A stretch of DNA of 5,241 nt from Syntrophobacterales bacterium (GTDB lineage: Bacteria > Desulfobacterota > Syntrophorhabdia > Syntrophorhabdales > WCHB1-27): the NCBI GenBank assembly GCA_017881765.1, contig JADGQN010000345.1, forward strand, positions 1 to 5,241, written 5' to 3'. The notes under the pieces are model-generated. The model saw only the letters and a program-made list of their open reading frames with translations. It was not told where the DNA came from and did no database searches. A program made the translations under genes and the position numbers. How positions within the stretch are numbered: the stretch's first letter is position 1; every line of letters begins with the position of its first letter. Positions 1 to 5,241 of the stretch are shown one piece after another.

Positions 1-1
1 C

Positions 2-11
2 TTTGTAGCAT
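2..11 (+). repeat. 10-bp direct repeat, copy 1 (TTTGTAGCAT)
   Basis: Identical to 147-156, 145 bp away. Copy 1 lies at the extreme left, possibly outside the insertion sequence. Copy 2 lies in the leader of the transposase gene. A flank-to-leader identity is what a left target and its guide in a bridge RNA would give, but a 10-bp match can also be chance. Confidence 0.5.
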
Positions 12-36
12 CTGAGCCCGGCGCTTCTGCCCCGGG

Positions 37-43
37 GCTTGTC
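37..43 (+). repeat. left arm of candidate IS inverted repeat (GCTTGTC)
   Basis: GCTTGTC here is the exact reverse complement of GACAAGC at 1713-1719. Allowing one extra base, the match extends through AA. The arm directly follows a perfect 10-bp palindrome, GCCCCGGGGC (29-38). The two arms sit outside the transposase gene on either side, as expected of subterminal inverted repeats. Confidence 0.35.
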
Positions 44-125
44 CAATGAAAGCAACCCTTGCTAAAGCAGTATGGTGCAGGTAGGATAGTCCACGGCTAC
101 GTCCCGGCAGTCAAGACCTTATTCA

Positions 126-188
126 CATTGGTGTCAGTGTACCCGTTTTGTAGCATGGTCCCAGGCGTTTTCGGTTGTCCCATTGGTG
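126..188 (+). repeat. 8-bp direct repeat pair CATTGGTG (126-133 and 181-188)
   Basis: Two exact copies of CATTGGTG are 55 bp apart within the transposase leader. They bracket the TTTGTAGCAT copy at 147-156. The first six bases of each are the reverse complement of CCAATG at 43-48, near the presumed left end. The role is unknown. A pairing role in the element's guide RNA is possible. Confidence 0.4.
147..156 (+). repeat. 10-bp direct repeat, copy 2 (TTTGTAGCAT)
   Basis: Second exact copy of the repeat at 2-11, located about 114 nt before the transposase start, inside the candidate bridge RNA. The bases after the match differ (GG here, CT in copy 1), so identity stops exactly at the 10-mer. 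Confidence 0.5.
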
Positions 189-255
189 ATGCGATCCCGT
201 TTAGGAGATTTATTGAACTAGGCCGACCTGGGCCGGAACGTGCCAACATCATTCC

Positions 256-263
256 AAGGAGGT
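256..263 (+). promoter_or_regulatory. ribosome binding site of the transposase
   Basis: A perfect AAGGAGGT lies 6 nt before the ATG at 270. It fixes the start at 270 rather than at the in-frame ATG at 240, which has no such site. Confidence 0.9.
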
Positions 264-269
264 CTTCTG

Positions 270-1655
270 ATGAAACGGCAGGGGAGAAACAAGAAGGGTA
301 TGCCCCAGAAGGGCGGCTCCGGGTCTTTCCCGATCATCAACACCAATGCGGCAGGCATCGATATCGGCTCGGAAGAGCACTGGGTCGCCGTGCCGGAGGA
401 CCGGGACGAGAACCCGGTACGCCCCTTCGGCTGTTTCACGTCCGACCTCCACGCCATGGCAAGGTGGCTCAAGGAATGCGGCGTCACGACGGTCGCCATG
501 GAATCGACGGGCGTCTATTGGATCCCTCCCTTCCAGATCCTCGAAGAGCACGGATTCGAGGTAAAGCTCGTGAATGCGCGTCACGTCAAGAACGTGCCCG
601 GACGCAAGAGCGATGTCTCCGACTGTCAGTGGCTCCAACGTCTCCATACGTATGGGCTCCTATCCGGTTCTTTCCGCCCCGACGATCAGATATGCGTCCT
701 CCGTTCTTACTGGAGACACAGGGCGAACCTTGTCCGCTACGCCTCCGACCATATCCAGCACATGCAGAAAGCCTTGACGGAAATGAACCTTCACCTGCAC
801 AAGGTACTCTCAGATGTGACGGGAGTGACCGGCATGAAGATCATCCGGGCCATCATCGCCGGGGAACGTGACCGTGAGAAACTCGCCCTCATGCGGGAGC
901 CCGGGGTGAAAAATACTCCTGAGACTATCGCCAAGGCCCTTGAGGGGGACTACCGTCAAGAGCACCTCTTCGCCCTCAGGCAGGCAGTCGAGCTCTATGA
1001 TTTCTATCACCAGCTGATAGAGGCCTGCGACCGGGAGATCGAACGCCACCTCCATACCTTCGAGGCAAAGGTTGACCCTGTGCAAAATCCTCTTCCGAAA
1101 CAAAAGAGGCGGAAGGAGATGCGCTCTCAATCCTTCACCGACTTGAGGACCGAGCTCTACCGTATGAGCGGGGTAGATTTTACCCAGATACCCGGCCTTG
1201 ACGTCGTCAGCGTGCAGACGATCCTCTCCGAAATCGGTCTCGATCCTGGGAAGTTCCCGACGGAAAAGCGCTTTGTCTCCTGGCTCGGCCTCTGCCCCAA
1301 TAACCGTATCACCGGCGGGCGCGTAAAAAGTAGCAAAACACGGAAGACCGTTAACCGCGCAGCCAACGCCTTCCGGATGGCGGCTCAAGCGCTCGCCAGC
1401 AGCAATACCGGCCTCGGGGGGTTCTACCGCCGCATCCGTGCGCGCCTCGGTTCTCCGAAAGCGATCACCGCCACTGCCCACAAACTTGCCCGGATCTTCT
1501 ATCGCATGTGGACAACCAGTCAGGCTTATACCGATCTCGGCAGTGACTACTACGAGAATCGTTACAAGGAGCGGATGCTCCGCAATATTACCAAGAGGGC
1601 ACGAGAGCTGGGGTACGATGCAATATTACAACCGATCGAGCAGCGGGTTGCTTAG
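270..1655 (+). CDS. IS110-family transposase (DEDD recombinase), 461 aa
   Basis: RNA-guided DNA recombinase that moves the insertion sequence. The N-terminal RuvC-like DEDD domain shows D31 (in GIDIG), E78 (in AMEST), and D115 and D118 (in KSDVSDCQW), spaced much as in IS621. A helical linker follows (about 140-300), longer than in the roughly 330-residue IS621 protein. The C-terminal Transposase_20 domain has IPGLDVVSVQTILSEIG (307-323), WLGLCPN (338-344), TGG (348-350), NRAANAFRMAA (362-372) and ATAHKLARIF (401-410). The start is set by AAGGAGGT at 256-263, and the first 20 residues form a basic Gly/Lys-rich extension. Odd point: Thr348 occupies the position that I align to catalytic Ser241 of IS621 (eight residues after the Gly of GL.P). 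Ser354 and Ser355 are nearby alternatives. The frame is intact with no frameshift. The family call is very sure; activity is not. Confidence 0.96.
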   Translation: MKRQGRNKKGMPQKGGSGSFPIINTNAAGIDIGSEEHWVAVPEDRDENPVRPFGCFTSDLHAMARWLKECGVTTVAMESTGVYWIPPFQILEEHGFEVKLVNARHVKNVPGRKSDVSDCQWLQRLHTYGLLSGSFRPDDQICVLRSYWRHRANLVRYASDHIQHMQKALTEMNLHLHKVLSDVTGVTGMKIIRAIIAGERDREKLALMREPGVKNTPETIAKALEGDYRQEHLFALRQAVELYDFYHQLIEACDREIERHLHTFEAKVDPVQNPLPKQKRRKEMRSQSFTDLRTELYRMSGVDFTQIPGLDVVSVQTILSEIGLDPGKFPTEKRFVSWLGLCPNNRITGGRVKSSKTRKTVNRAANAFRMAAQALASSNTGLGGFYRRIRARLGSPKAITATAHKLARIFYRMWTTSQAYTDLGSDYYENRYKERMLRNITKRARELGYDAILQPIEQRVA

Positions 1656-1690
1656 GAGGAGGTGGAAGAAATGACCTGCATTCTCCCGAG

Positions 1691-1720
1691 TGCTTGACTT
1701 ATGCAGCCGGTTGACAAGCA
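1691..1720 (+). other. hairpin after the transposase gene
   Basis: TGCTTG (1691-1696) pairs with CAAGCA (1715-1720) around an 18-nt loop. There is no run of T after it, so it is not a normal intrinsic terminator. It may be part of the insertion-sequence right end. Confidence 0.35.
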
Positions 1721-1739
1721 TGTCTGCTCCGTGTACTGT
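1711..1739 (+). promoter_or_regulatory. candidate promoter for the DoxX gene, or outward -35 at the IS right end
   Basis: A perfect -35 hexamer TTGACA (1711-1716) is followed after 17 bp by TACTGT (1734-1739), a weak -10. If the insertion sequence ends just after TTGACA, this is also an outward-facing -35 of the kind that IS110 circles join to a left-end -10 to drive transposase expression. TATGGT (71-76) and TAGGAT (82-87) are possible left-end partners. Not proven. Confidence 0.35.
1713..1719 (-). repeat. right arm of candidate IS inverted repeat (GACAAGC)
   Basis: Reverse complement of 37-43. It also forms the right half of a local hairpin with 1691-1696, so its likeness to the left arm could be incidental to that hairpin. 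Confidence 0.3.
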
Positions 1740-1814
1740 GTTCCTAATATGGTATATGCGGGCTTTTGCTGCTGCACACGGGGTAGGGCCGGGTCTCGCA
1801 TGAGCATGCCAAAA

Positions 1815-1822
1815 AAGGAGGG
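1815..1822 (+). promoter_or_regulatory. ribosome binding site of the DoxX-like gene
   Basis: AAGGAGGG lies 4 nt before the ATG at 1827. It decides for this start over the in-frame ATGs at 1701, 1800 and 1806, which lack a comparable site. Confidence 0.85.
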
Positions 1823-1826
1823 AGTC

Positions 1827-2225
1827 ATGGGAGTTATCTATAGCGTGTTCGAGTTGCTGGGGCGCATTCTCATCGCGTTCATGTTCCTTCAGTCGGGGAT
1901 AGGCAAGATAGGGAGCTATGCAGCTACCAGCCACTACATGGCGGCAAAGGGAGTCCCATCCCTGTTGTTGCCCCTGGTGATTATCCTTGAGGTCGCCGGC
2001 TCCATAGCCATAATCCTGGGGTGGAAAGCCCGCTTCTTCGCATTTTTTCTGGCCGGGTTCTGTATTGTAGCGCCCATCCTGTTCCACTTGAACTTCGCCG
2101 ACCAGACGCAATCGATGATGTTCATGAAAGACATTGCCATCGCGGGAGGATTCCTCATCATCTTTGCTCGCGGAGCAGGGGATCTGAGCCTGGACAGGAA
2201 ATTGGGCACGCCCGGCGGCAGATAA
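1827..2225 (+). CDS. DoxX-family small membrane protein, 132 aa
   Basis: Four-helix inner-membrane protein of the DoxX family. Members include the small subunit of archaeal thiosulfate:quinone oxidoreductase, but most bacterial ones have no assigned reaction, so none is claimed here. Hydrophobic segments are at about 5-23, 43-65, 68-89 and 97-115. Family features are the LGRILIAFMFLQSGIGKI start (11-28), Glu55 inside helix 2 (ILEVAGS), and the MKDIAIAGG segment (100-108) opening helix 4. The length is normal for the family. A strong ribosome binding site at 1815-1822 sets the start and gives the protein an N-terminus that begins almost directly in the first helix. It lies 171 nt after the transposase stop and 97 nt before an exporter gene on the same strand, so co-expression with the exporter is possible. 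The family call is quite sure; the function is unknown. Confidence 0.88.
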   Translation: MGVIYSVFELLGRILIAFMFLQSGIGKIGSYAATSHYMAAKGVPSLLLPLVIILEVAGSIAIILGWKARFFAFFLAGFCIVAPILFHLNFADQTQSMMFMKDIAIAGGFLIIFARGAGDLSLDRKLGTPGGR

Positions 2226-2238
2226 AGTAGAACCGTAA

Positions 2239-2254
2239 CCGGCCTGTCCGCCGG
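2239..2254 (+). other. GC-rich hairpin between the DoxX and MFS genes
   Basis: CCGGC (2239-2243) and GCCGG (2250-2254) enclose a 6-nt loop, 14 nt after the DoxX stop. No T tract follows, so it is at most a weak or factor-dependent terminator, or a transcript-stabilising stem between two genes of one unit. Confidence 0.35.
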
Positions 2255-2290
2255 CGCGCAGATGTCACTCGAAAACCAGGTGAATTCCTG

Positions 2291-2320
2291 TTGACCCCCG
2301 TCACGGCAATCGAGTAGACT
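2291..2320 (+). promoter_or_regulatory. possible weak promoter before the MFS gene
   Basis: TTGACC (2291-2296), an 18-bp gap, then TAGACT (2315-2320) resemble -35 and -10 elements. If used, the transcript would begin about 2327, after the ATG at 2323, which would favour the in-frame ATG at 2341 as start. The resemblance may be chance. Confidence 0.2.
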
Positions 2321-2322
2321 CC

Positions 2323-3717
2323 ATGCGGATCGTTTCTGAAATGCGTCGCTACCTCGTCTTCGCCACTGCCTCGTTAGGGCTTCTGATGTACTCTATCGAT
2401 AGTACGGTAGTGGCCGTCGCCTTCCCCCACCTCATAAGGGACCTGGACACCAATCTCCTCTGGGCCGGATGGACCATTTCGATTTATTATATCGGGGTCA
2501 CGACAGCCATGCCCCTGGCGGGAAATCTGAGTGACAGCTTCGGCCGCAAGAAGATTTTCCTGATCTCCCTCGTACTGTTCACCACAAGTTCTCTCATGTG
2601 CGGCCTTGCACCCAACATCTATACGTTGATACTCTTCAGGTTTCTTCAGGGCATCGGCGGGGCAAGCTTTCTTCCCACCGCATCAGGCATTGCGACGGAT
2701 CATTTTCCGGAGCATCGGGAAAGGGTCATCGGCCTTCTATCAAGCATTTTCAACATGGGAAGCATCATCGGACCTAACCTGGGAGGATGGATTGTGAGCC
2801 GCTATTCCTGGCGTTATGTCTTCTATATCAATCTGCCCATCGGCATAGGGTTGATGGTGCTCATCATGATGCTCCTCAAAACCTCGCGGGTTGCATCCCG
2901 GCCTCACATAGACCTGACAGGGGCGTCTTATTTCAGCGGGGCAATACTCTTTCTCATGTTCGGCCTGAATCTCATAGGGGAGAGCTTCGCATCCCTCTCC
3001 CTCATTTCTGCCGCGCTCCTTTTGCTGCTCAGTTTTTCCTTCGCTCTGCTCTTTCTTCGTCAGGAGAAGAAAGAAAGCAAACCGATTCTGGACATGGTCT
3101 TACTAAAATCAAAACCGTTCCTGGCGGCAAACCTCTTGAATATGGTCATGGGCGCTGGGTTCTTTGGACTCTTTGCTTGCGTCCCGCTCTACGTCGTCTC
3201 CGTGCACAAACTCTCGACGCTGATGAGCGGCATGATACTTACTCCCCGGTCGTTGGGCGTCATTGCCGCCTCGGTGACCACGAGCTTCCTGCTCAGGCGA
3301 TGGGGATACCGACGGCCCCTGGTCTTGGGTCTTGGCATCGTCTCCTGTGCAACGATCCTTCTTGCACCCAGCCTGCCGCTCGTCGGGGTGATGGAAGCTC
3401 GATGGTCCATTACGGAAACACTCGCGTTCCTGATACTGTTCTGCGGCATCGGGGCGGGGATTGCAAATCCTGCCGCCAATAACGCCTGTATCGAGTTGAT
3501 GCCTGAGAAGGTCGCCACCATCGTCGGACTGCGAGGTATGTTCAGAACCGTTGGGGGAGCGCTGGGTATCTCGCTTATTACGTTTATCCTCCACTTAAGT
3601 CCAGATCCCGCCACGGGCTTCAGCATTATCTTCATTTCCTTCGGGCTTGCGCTCTCCTGCATCATTCCCCTGGCCTTCCTCATGCCGACCGGAAAGCATG
3701 CATGGGGAGAACACTGA
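2323..3717 (+). CDS. MFS drug/solute exporter, DHA2 (EmrB/QacA-like) type, 464 aa
   Basis: Inner-membrane proton-coupled exporter of the major facilitator superfamily. About 14 hydrophobic segments, including an extra central pair (about 200-218 and 227-246), point to the DHA2 group. Motifs: Asp26 in DSTVVAVAFPHL (26-37, DHA2 motif D1), motif A GNLSDSFGRKK (67-77), motif B around Arg106 (RFLQGIGGA), antiporter motif C GSIIGPNLGG (146-155), and SWRYVFYINLPIG (162-174), a strong EmrB/QacA signature. Length is slightly below the usual 480-510. Substrate cannot be read from sequence. The start is uncertain: 2323 and 2341 (in frame, MRRYLVF) both lack a good ribosome binding site. I keep 2323, but 2341 leaves a more typical short tail before helix 1. 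The gene lies 97 nt after the DoxX gene on the same strand, and no EmrA-type adaptor is in view. The family call is sure. Confidence 0.94.
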   Translation: MRIVSEMRRYLVFATASLGLLMYSIDSTVVAVAFPHLIRDLDTNLLWAGWTISIYYIGVTTAMPLAGNLSDSFGRKKIFLISLVLFTTSSLMCGLAPNIYTLILFRFLQGIGGASFLPTASGIATDHFPEHRERVIGLLSSIFNMGSIIGPNLGGWIVSRYSWRYVFYINLPIGIGLMVLIMMLLKTSRVASRPHIDLTGASYFSGAILFLMFGLNLIGESFASLSLISAALLLLLSFSFALLFLRQEKKESKPILDMVLLKSKPFLAANLLNMVMGAGFFGLFACVPLYVVSVHKLSTLMSGMILTPRSLGVIAASVTTSFLLRRWGYRRPLVLGLGIVSCATILLAPSLPLVGVMEARWSITETLAFLILFCGIGAGIANPAANNACIELMPEKVATIVGLRGMFRTVGGALGISLITFILHLSPDPATGFSIIFISFGLALSCIIPLAFLMPTGKHAWGEH

Positions 3718-3725
3718 GGCCGGGC

Positions 3726-3739
3726 ACCAGAGCGCTGGT
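3726..3739 (+). terminator. weak hairpin just after the MFS gene
   Basis: ACCAG (3726-3730), loop AGCG, CTGGT (3735-3739), starting 9 nt after the MFS stop. Only TTT, then GCCGCG, follows. It could slow or end transcription but is not a clear intrinsic terminator. Confidence 0.3.
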
Positions 3740-3783
3740 TTGCCGCGTCGTACTTCAGGAGTAGCACAGAAGGGGTTACAGTA

Positions 3784-3812
3784 CTGACAATAGAGGCGAA
3801 AAGGAGTACACT
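3784..3812 (+). promoter_or_regulatory. candidate sigma70-type promoter for the DUF3300 gene
   Basis: CTGACA (3784-3789, five of six to the -35 consensus), an exact 17-bp gap, and TACACT (3807-3812, four of six to the -10 consensus). The predicted start near 3819 lies ahead of both the small ORF at 3836 and the main start at 3886. This fits independent expression of the DUF3300 gene from the MFS gene. Confidence 0.4.
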
Positions 3813-3835
3813 TACTGATCAGATAGACGAGGAAG

Positions 3836-3889
3836 ATGCTATCGCCAAGAATGGGCCCGGATAAGAGCACCGAGAGAGGAGAGAAATGA
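3836..3889 (+). CDS. possible 17-aa leader ORF overlapping the DUF3300 start
   Basis: ATG at 3836 opens an ORF coding for MLSPRMGPDKSTERGEK. Its TGA (3887-3889) overlaps the next ATG (3886-3888) as ATGA, the classic arrangement for translational coupling. A GAGG at 3829-3832 is only 3 nt before the ATG, closer than normal. The peptide is hydrophilic and resembles nothing I know. It may be a leader peptide or pure chance, because the DUF3300 gene has its own GAGGAG site. Confidence 0.2.
   Translation: MLSPRMGPDKSTERGEK
3876..3881 (+). promoter_or_regulatory. ribosome binding site of the DUF3300 gene
   Basis: GAGGAG ends 4 nt before the ATG at 3886. The start is further supported by the signal-peptide-like sequence that begins right there. 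Confidence 0.7.
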
Positions 3890-5241
3890 AAAGCAGAAAA
3901 GGTATGTGCGCCCGGTTATTACTGTGGTTACTGGTATTGATGCTCGCGGTACCGCCCGGGGGGATCATGGCACAGGGCCCAGGCGACGGCGGGCAGGCGA
4001 TGTTCAGGCAGGAGGAGTTGGACCAGATGCTTGCGCCCATCGCGCTCTATCCGGATGAGCTTCTGGTGCAGGTTCTGATGGCAGCCACCTATCCCCTGGA
4101 GGTCGTTGAAGCACTCCGCTGGATTCAGGCATACCCGAACCTGAGAGGGAACGACCTGGCGGCTGCGCTGGAACAACAGCCCTGGGACCCGAGCGTGAAA
4201 TCGCTCGTAAATTTCCCCTCGCTCTTGCAGATGATGAACGACCAGCTCGATTGGACGCAAAGGCTGGGAGACGCTTTCCTCGACCAGCAGGAGCAAGTGA
4301 TGGACACGGTCCAGCAGCTCAGGCGGAGGGCCCAGGCCCAGGGCAGCCTGAGAAGCACGAACGAACAGAGGGTGTTTGTGGATCCACAGACCCAGGAGAT
4401 CATCGTGGAACCGGTGGCTCCCCAGGTGGTCTACGTACCGGTATATGATCCGATGATCGTTTACGGCCCGTGGTGGTGGCCGGCATACAGGCCTTACTAC
4501 TATCGTCCGCGGGGAGCAGTGATTGCGGGCGGTATCATCGGCTTCGGCGTCGGGGTGGCAATTGGTGTCGCCTGGGGCTATGCGTGGGGCGGCTTTGATT
4601 GGCATCGCCACGACGTGGGGATCAACGTCACGAGAAATGTGAACATTAATAATCGCATCGACAGGAACAGGTATGCGAGTCACGTGACCGCGGGAAGCGG
4701 CGGCCAAGGGATGTGGACGCATGACCCGGATCATCGGCGGGGAGTTGCTTACCGCGCTCCGGCCGTTGCCCAGCAGTACGGACGTGGACCTCGCCCGGGT
4801 GCTGATGTGCGTCGCGACTACAGAGGGTTTGAGCCTAACCGTCCTCCTGCACAGCAGGTTCGGACTGCGCCTGGCCCCAACCAGGCCAGGCCTGAGCCAC
4901 CCAGGCAACCTTCCGCTCCTGCGCAACAACCACGGGTTCAAGCCGGCCCCGGCCAGCCCCGGCCAGAAGCGGGGAGACAACCTCCGGCCGCTGTGCAACA
5001 ACCACGGGCTACGGAAAGTCGTCCTGTCGCCAGACCGGAACCTCCGAGGCAGCCTCAGGCTCCTGCGCAGCAGGCTGTCATCAGGCCCGAGCCACCCAGA
5101 CAGCCCCCTGCACCCGGACGCCAGGCGGTCCAAGGGGTACAGGGTCCCACGGCCTTTGGCGGCGTCGGTCCTGCCAGCCAGGCACGGCAGATCAGCAACC
5201 GGGGCCATGAAAGTCTGTCGAGCGCGCGGACCGCAAGCCCC
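3886..5241 (+). CDS. DUF3300-family exported protein, C-terminus beyond the window (452 codons seen)
   Basis: Exported protein of unknown function. A signal peptide is seen at about 1-29: basic MKSRKGMCAR, a Leu-rich core at 11-21, likely cleavage after IMA at 29. There is no lipobox. The DUF3300 domain follows (about 43-200): LDQMLAPIALYPDELLVQVL (45-64), WDPSVKSLVNFPSLLQMM (100-117), a Gln/Arg-rich helix (about 133-151), and VYVPVYDPMIVYG (182-194). Next come an aromatic WWWPAYRPYYY patch (196-206), a Gly-rich hydrophobic stretch (211-236) that could insert in a membrane, an Asn-rich NVTRNVNINN segment (247-256), and a Pro/Gln/Arg-rich tail with repeats (335-413). FGGVG and SNRG motifs near residues 425-440 resemble the usual C-terminal end of the family, so the stop is probably close. 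From memory, DUF3300 genes often precede a DUF2950 gene; that would lie outside the window. The family call is confident. Confidence 0.9.
   Translation, partial: MKSRKGMCARLLLWLLVLMLAVPPGGIMAQGPGDGGQAMFRQEELDQMLAPIALYPDELLVQVLMAATYPLEVVEALRWIQAYPNLRGNDLAAALEQQPWDPSVKSLVNFPSLLQMMNDQLDWTQRLGDAFLDQQEQVMDTVQQLRRRAQAQGSLRSTNEQRVFVDPQTQEIIVEPVAPQVVYVPVYDPMIVYGPWWWPAYRPYYYRPRGAVIAGGIIGFGVGVAIGVAWGYAWGGFDWHRHDVGINVTRNVNINNRIDRNRYASHVTAGSGGQGMWTHDPDHRRGVAYRAPAVAQQYGRGPRPGADVRRDYRGFEPNRPPAQQVRTAPGPNQARPEPPRQPSAPAQQPRVQAGPGQPRPEAGRQPPAAVQQPRATESRPVARPEPPRQPQAPAQQAVIRPEPPRQPPAPGRQAVQGVQGPTAFGGVGPASQARQISNRGHESLSSARTASP
4888..5124 (+). repeat. four-copy Pro/Gln/Arg repeat inside the DUF3300 gene
   Basis: The unit RPEPPRQPxAPxxQ begins at 4888 (Arg335), 4960 (Arg359, degenerate as RPEAGRQPPAAVQQ), 5032 (Arg383) and 5083 (Arg400). 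Spacing is 72, 72 and 51 nt, that is 24, 24 and 17 codons. At DNA level GCAACAACCACGGG is exact at 4923-4936 and 4995-5008, 72 nt apart, which shows that the first two units arose by duplication. The repeats form a likely disordered tail and are a place where length may vary between strains. Confidence 0.8.

Larger units (their letters stand above)
50..269 (+). ncRNA. candidate IS110 bridge RNA / left-end non-coding leader
   Basis: No convincing gene lies in 1-269. In IS110-subgroup elements the left-end leader upstream of the transposase is transcribed as a bridge RNA, with one internal loop pairing to the target and one to the donor ends. What is visible here are short repeats of the kind guide segments could produce: TTTGTAGCAT at 2-11 and 147-156, CATTGGTG at 126-133 and 181-188, and CCAATG at 43-48, which is complementary to the first six bases of both CATTGGTG copies. 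I could not fold the RNA or prove guide pairing. The call therefore rests on family knowledge and position, and the RNA ends are guesses. Confidence 0.35.
37..1720 (+). mobile_element. IS110-family insertion sequence (ends approximate)
   Basis: A single DEDD transposase is flanked by a long 5' non-coding leader and a short 3' non-coding tail, the layout of the IS110 family (RNA-guided recombinases without classical terminal inverted repeats or target duplications). The ends are not certain. I place them by a 7-bp inverted repeat (GCTTGTC at 37-43, GACAAGC at 1713-1719) and by an imperfect direct similarity between 25-48 and 1681-1703. Short subterminal inverted repeats are typical of the IS1111 subgroup, but a long leader before the transposase fits the IS110 subgroup better, so I leave the subgroup open. 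The left end may even lie outside the window. The element appears intact at the level of the reading frame. Confidence 0.6.

Noticed and set aside
29..38. Perfect palindrome GCCCCGGGGC
   Set aside because: A 10-bp GC palindrome with no loop is poor as a hairpin and common in GC-rich DNA; noted only because it touches the candidate left inverted repeat.
59..871. Forward ORF of 270 codons overlapping the transposase
   Set aside because: Most of it lies in another frame of the transposase, its product is Arg/Pro/Gly-rich like a GC-rich shadow frame, and its start has no ribosome binding site.
810..1481. Reverse-strand ORF of 223 codons within the transposase
   Set aside because: Antisense shadow of a certain coding region; no recognisable motifs.
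1671..1697. Eight-codon ORF (MTCILPSA) after a GGAGGAGGT site directly behind the transposase stop
   Set aside because: The Shine-Dalgarno match and spacing are good, but eight codons with no similarity give no support for a gene. It could be the remnant of an interrupted reading frame, which cannot be shown here.
1701..1826. N-terminal extension of the DoxX frame (42 more codons)
   Set aside because: The extension is Cys/Gly-rich and not like DoxX, whereas ATG 1827 has an AAGGAGGG site and starts at the usual family position.
3928..5208. Long reverse-strand ORF of 426 codons, Arg/Leu-rich
   Set aside because: It is the antisense shadow of the DUF3300 gene, whose forward frame has a ribosome binding site, signal peptide and clear family motifs. 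The reverse product resembles no family.
1..5241. CRISPR array, tRNA, integron attC or riboswitch
   Set aside because: No regularly spaced repeats outside the protein-coding repeat, no tRNA-like arm pattern, and no recognisable attC or riboswitch motifs were found by reading.

Overview
The window looks like a stretch of chromosome from a Gram-negative bacterium with fairly high GC (roughly mid-to-high 50s by eye). Support for this is the exported DUF3300-type protein, a family I know mainly from Proteobacteria and related phyla, and strong Shine-Dalgarno sites (AAGGAGGT, AAGGAGGG). A deltaproteobacterial or Desulfobacterota-like host would fit the transposase type, but the sequence does not prove it. 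All four supported genes lie on the + strand.

Region 1 (about 1-1720) is an IS110-family insertion sequence. A 461-residue DEDD transposase/recombinase (270-1655) follows a non-coding leader of about 230-270 nt, where IS110 elements encode their bridge RNA. The leader contains short direct repeats, and a 7-bp inverted repeat (37-43 versus 1713-1719) may mark the element ends. The DEDD residues D31, E78, D115 and D118 are present. Thr348 sits where the catalytic serine of the IS621 recombinase would align, which I consider the most interesting point in the window.

Region 2 (1827-3717) holds a small DoxX-like four-helix membrane protein and, after a 97-nt gap, a 464-residue DHA2-type (EmrB/QacA-like, about 14 membrane segments) major facilitator exporter. 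They may be co-transcribed, but a possible promoter and a GC hairpin in the gap leave this open.

Region 3 (3718-5241) has a 168-nt intergenic region with a plausible sigma70-type promoter and a possible 17-residue leader ORF that overlaps the next start as ATGA. It is followed by a DUF3300-family exported protein that stays open to the window end. Its C-terminal part carries four copies of a Pro/Gln/Arg-rich repeat unit spaced 72, 72 and 51 nt.

No shared pathway for the DoxX, MFS and DUF3300 genes can be shown from the sequence. All three act at or beyond the membrane. I see no tRNA, rRNA, CRISPR array or riboswitch.
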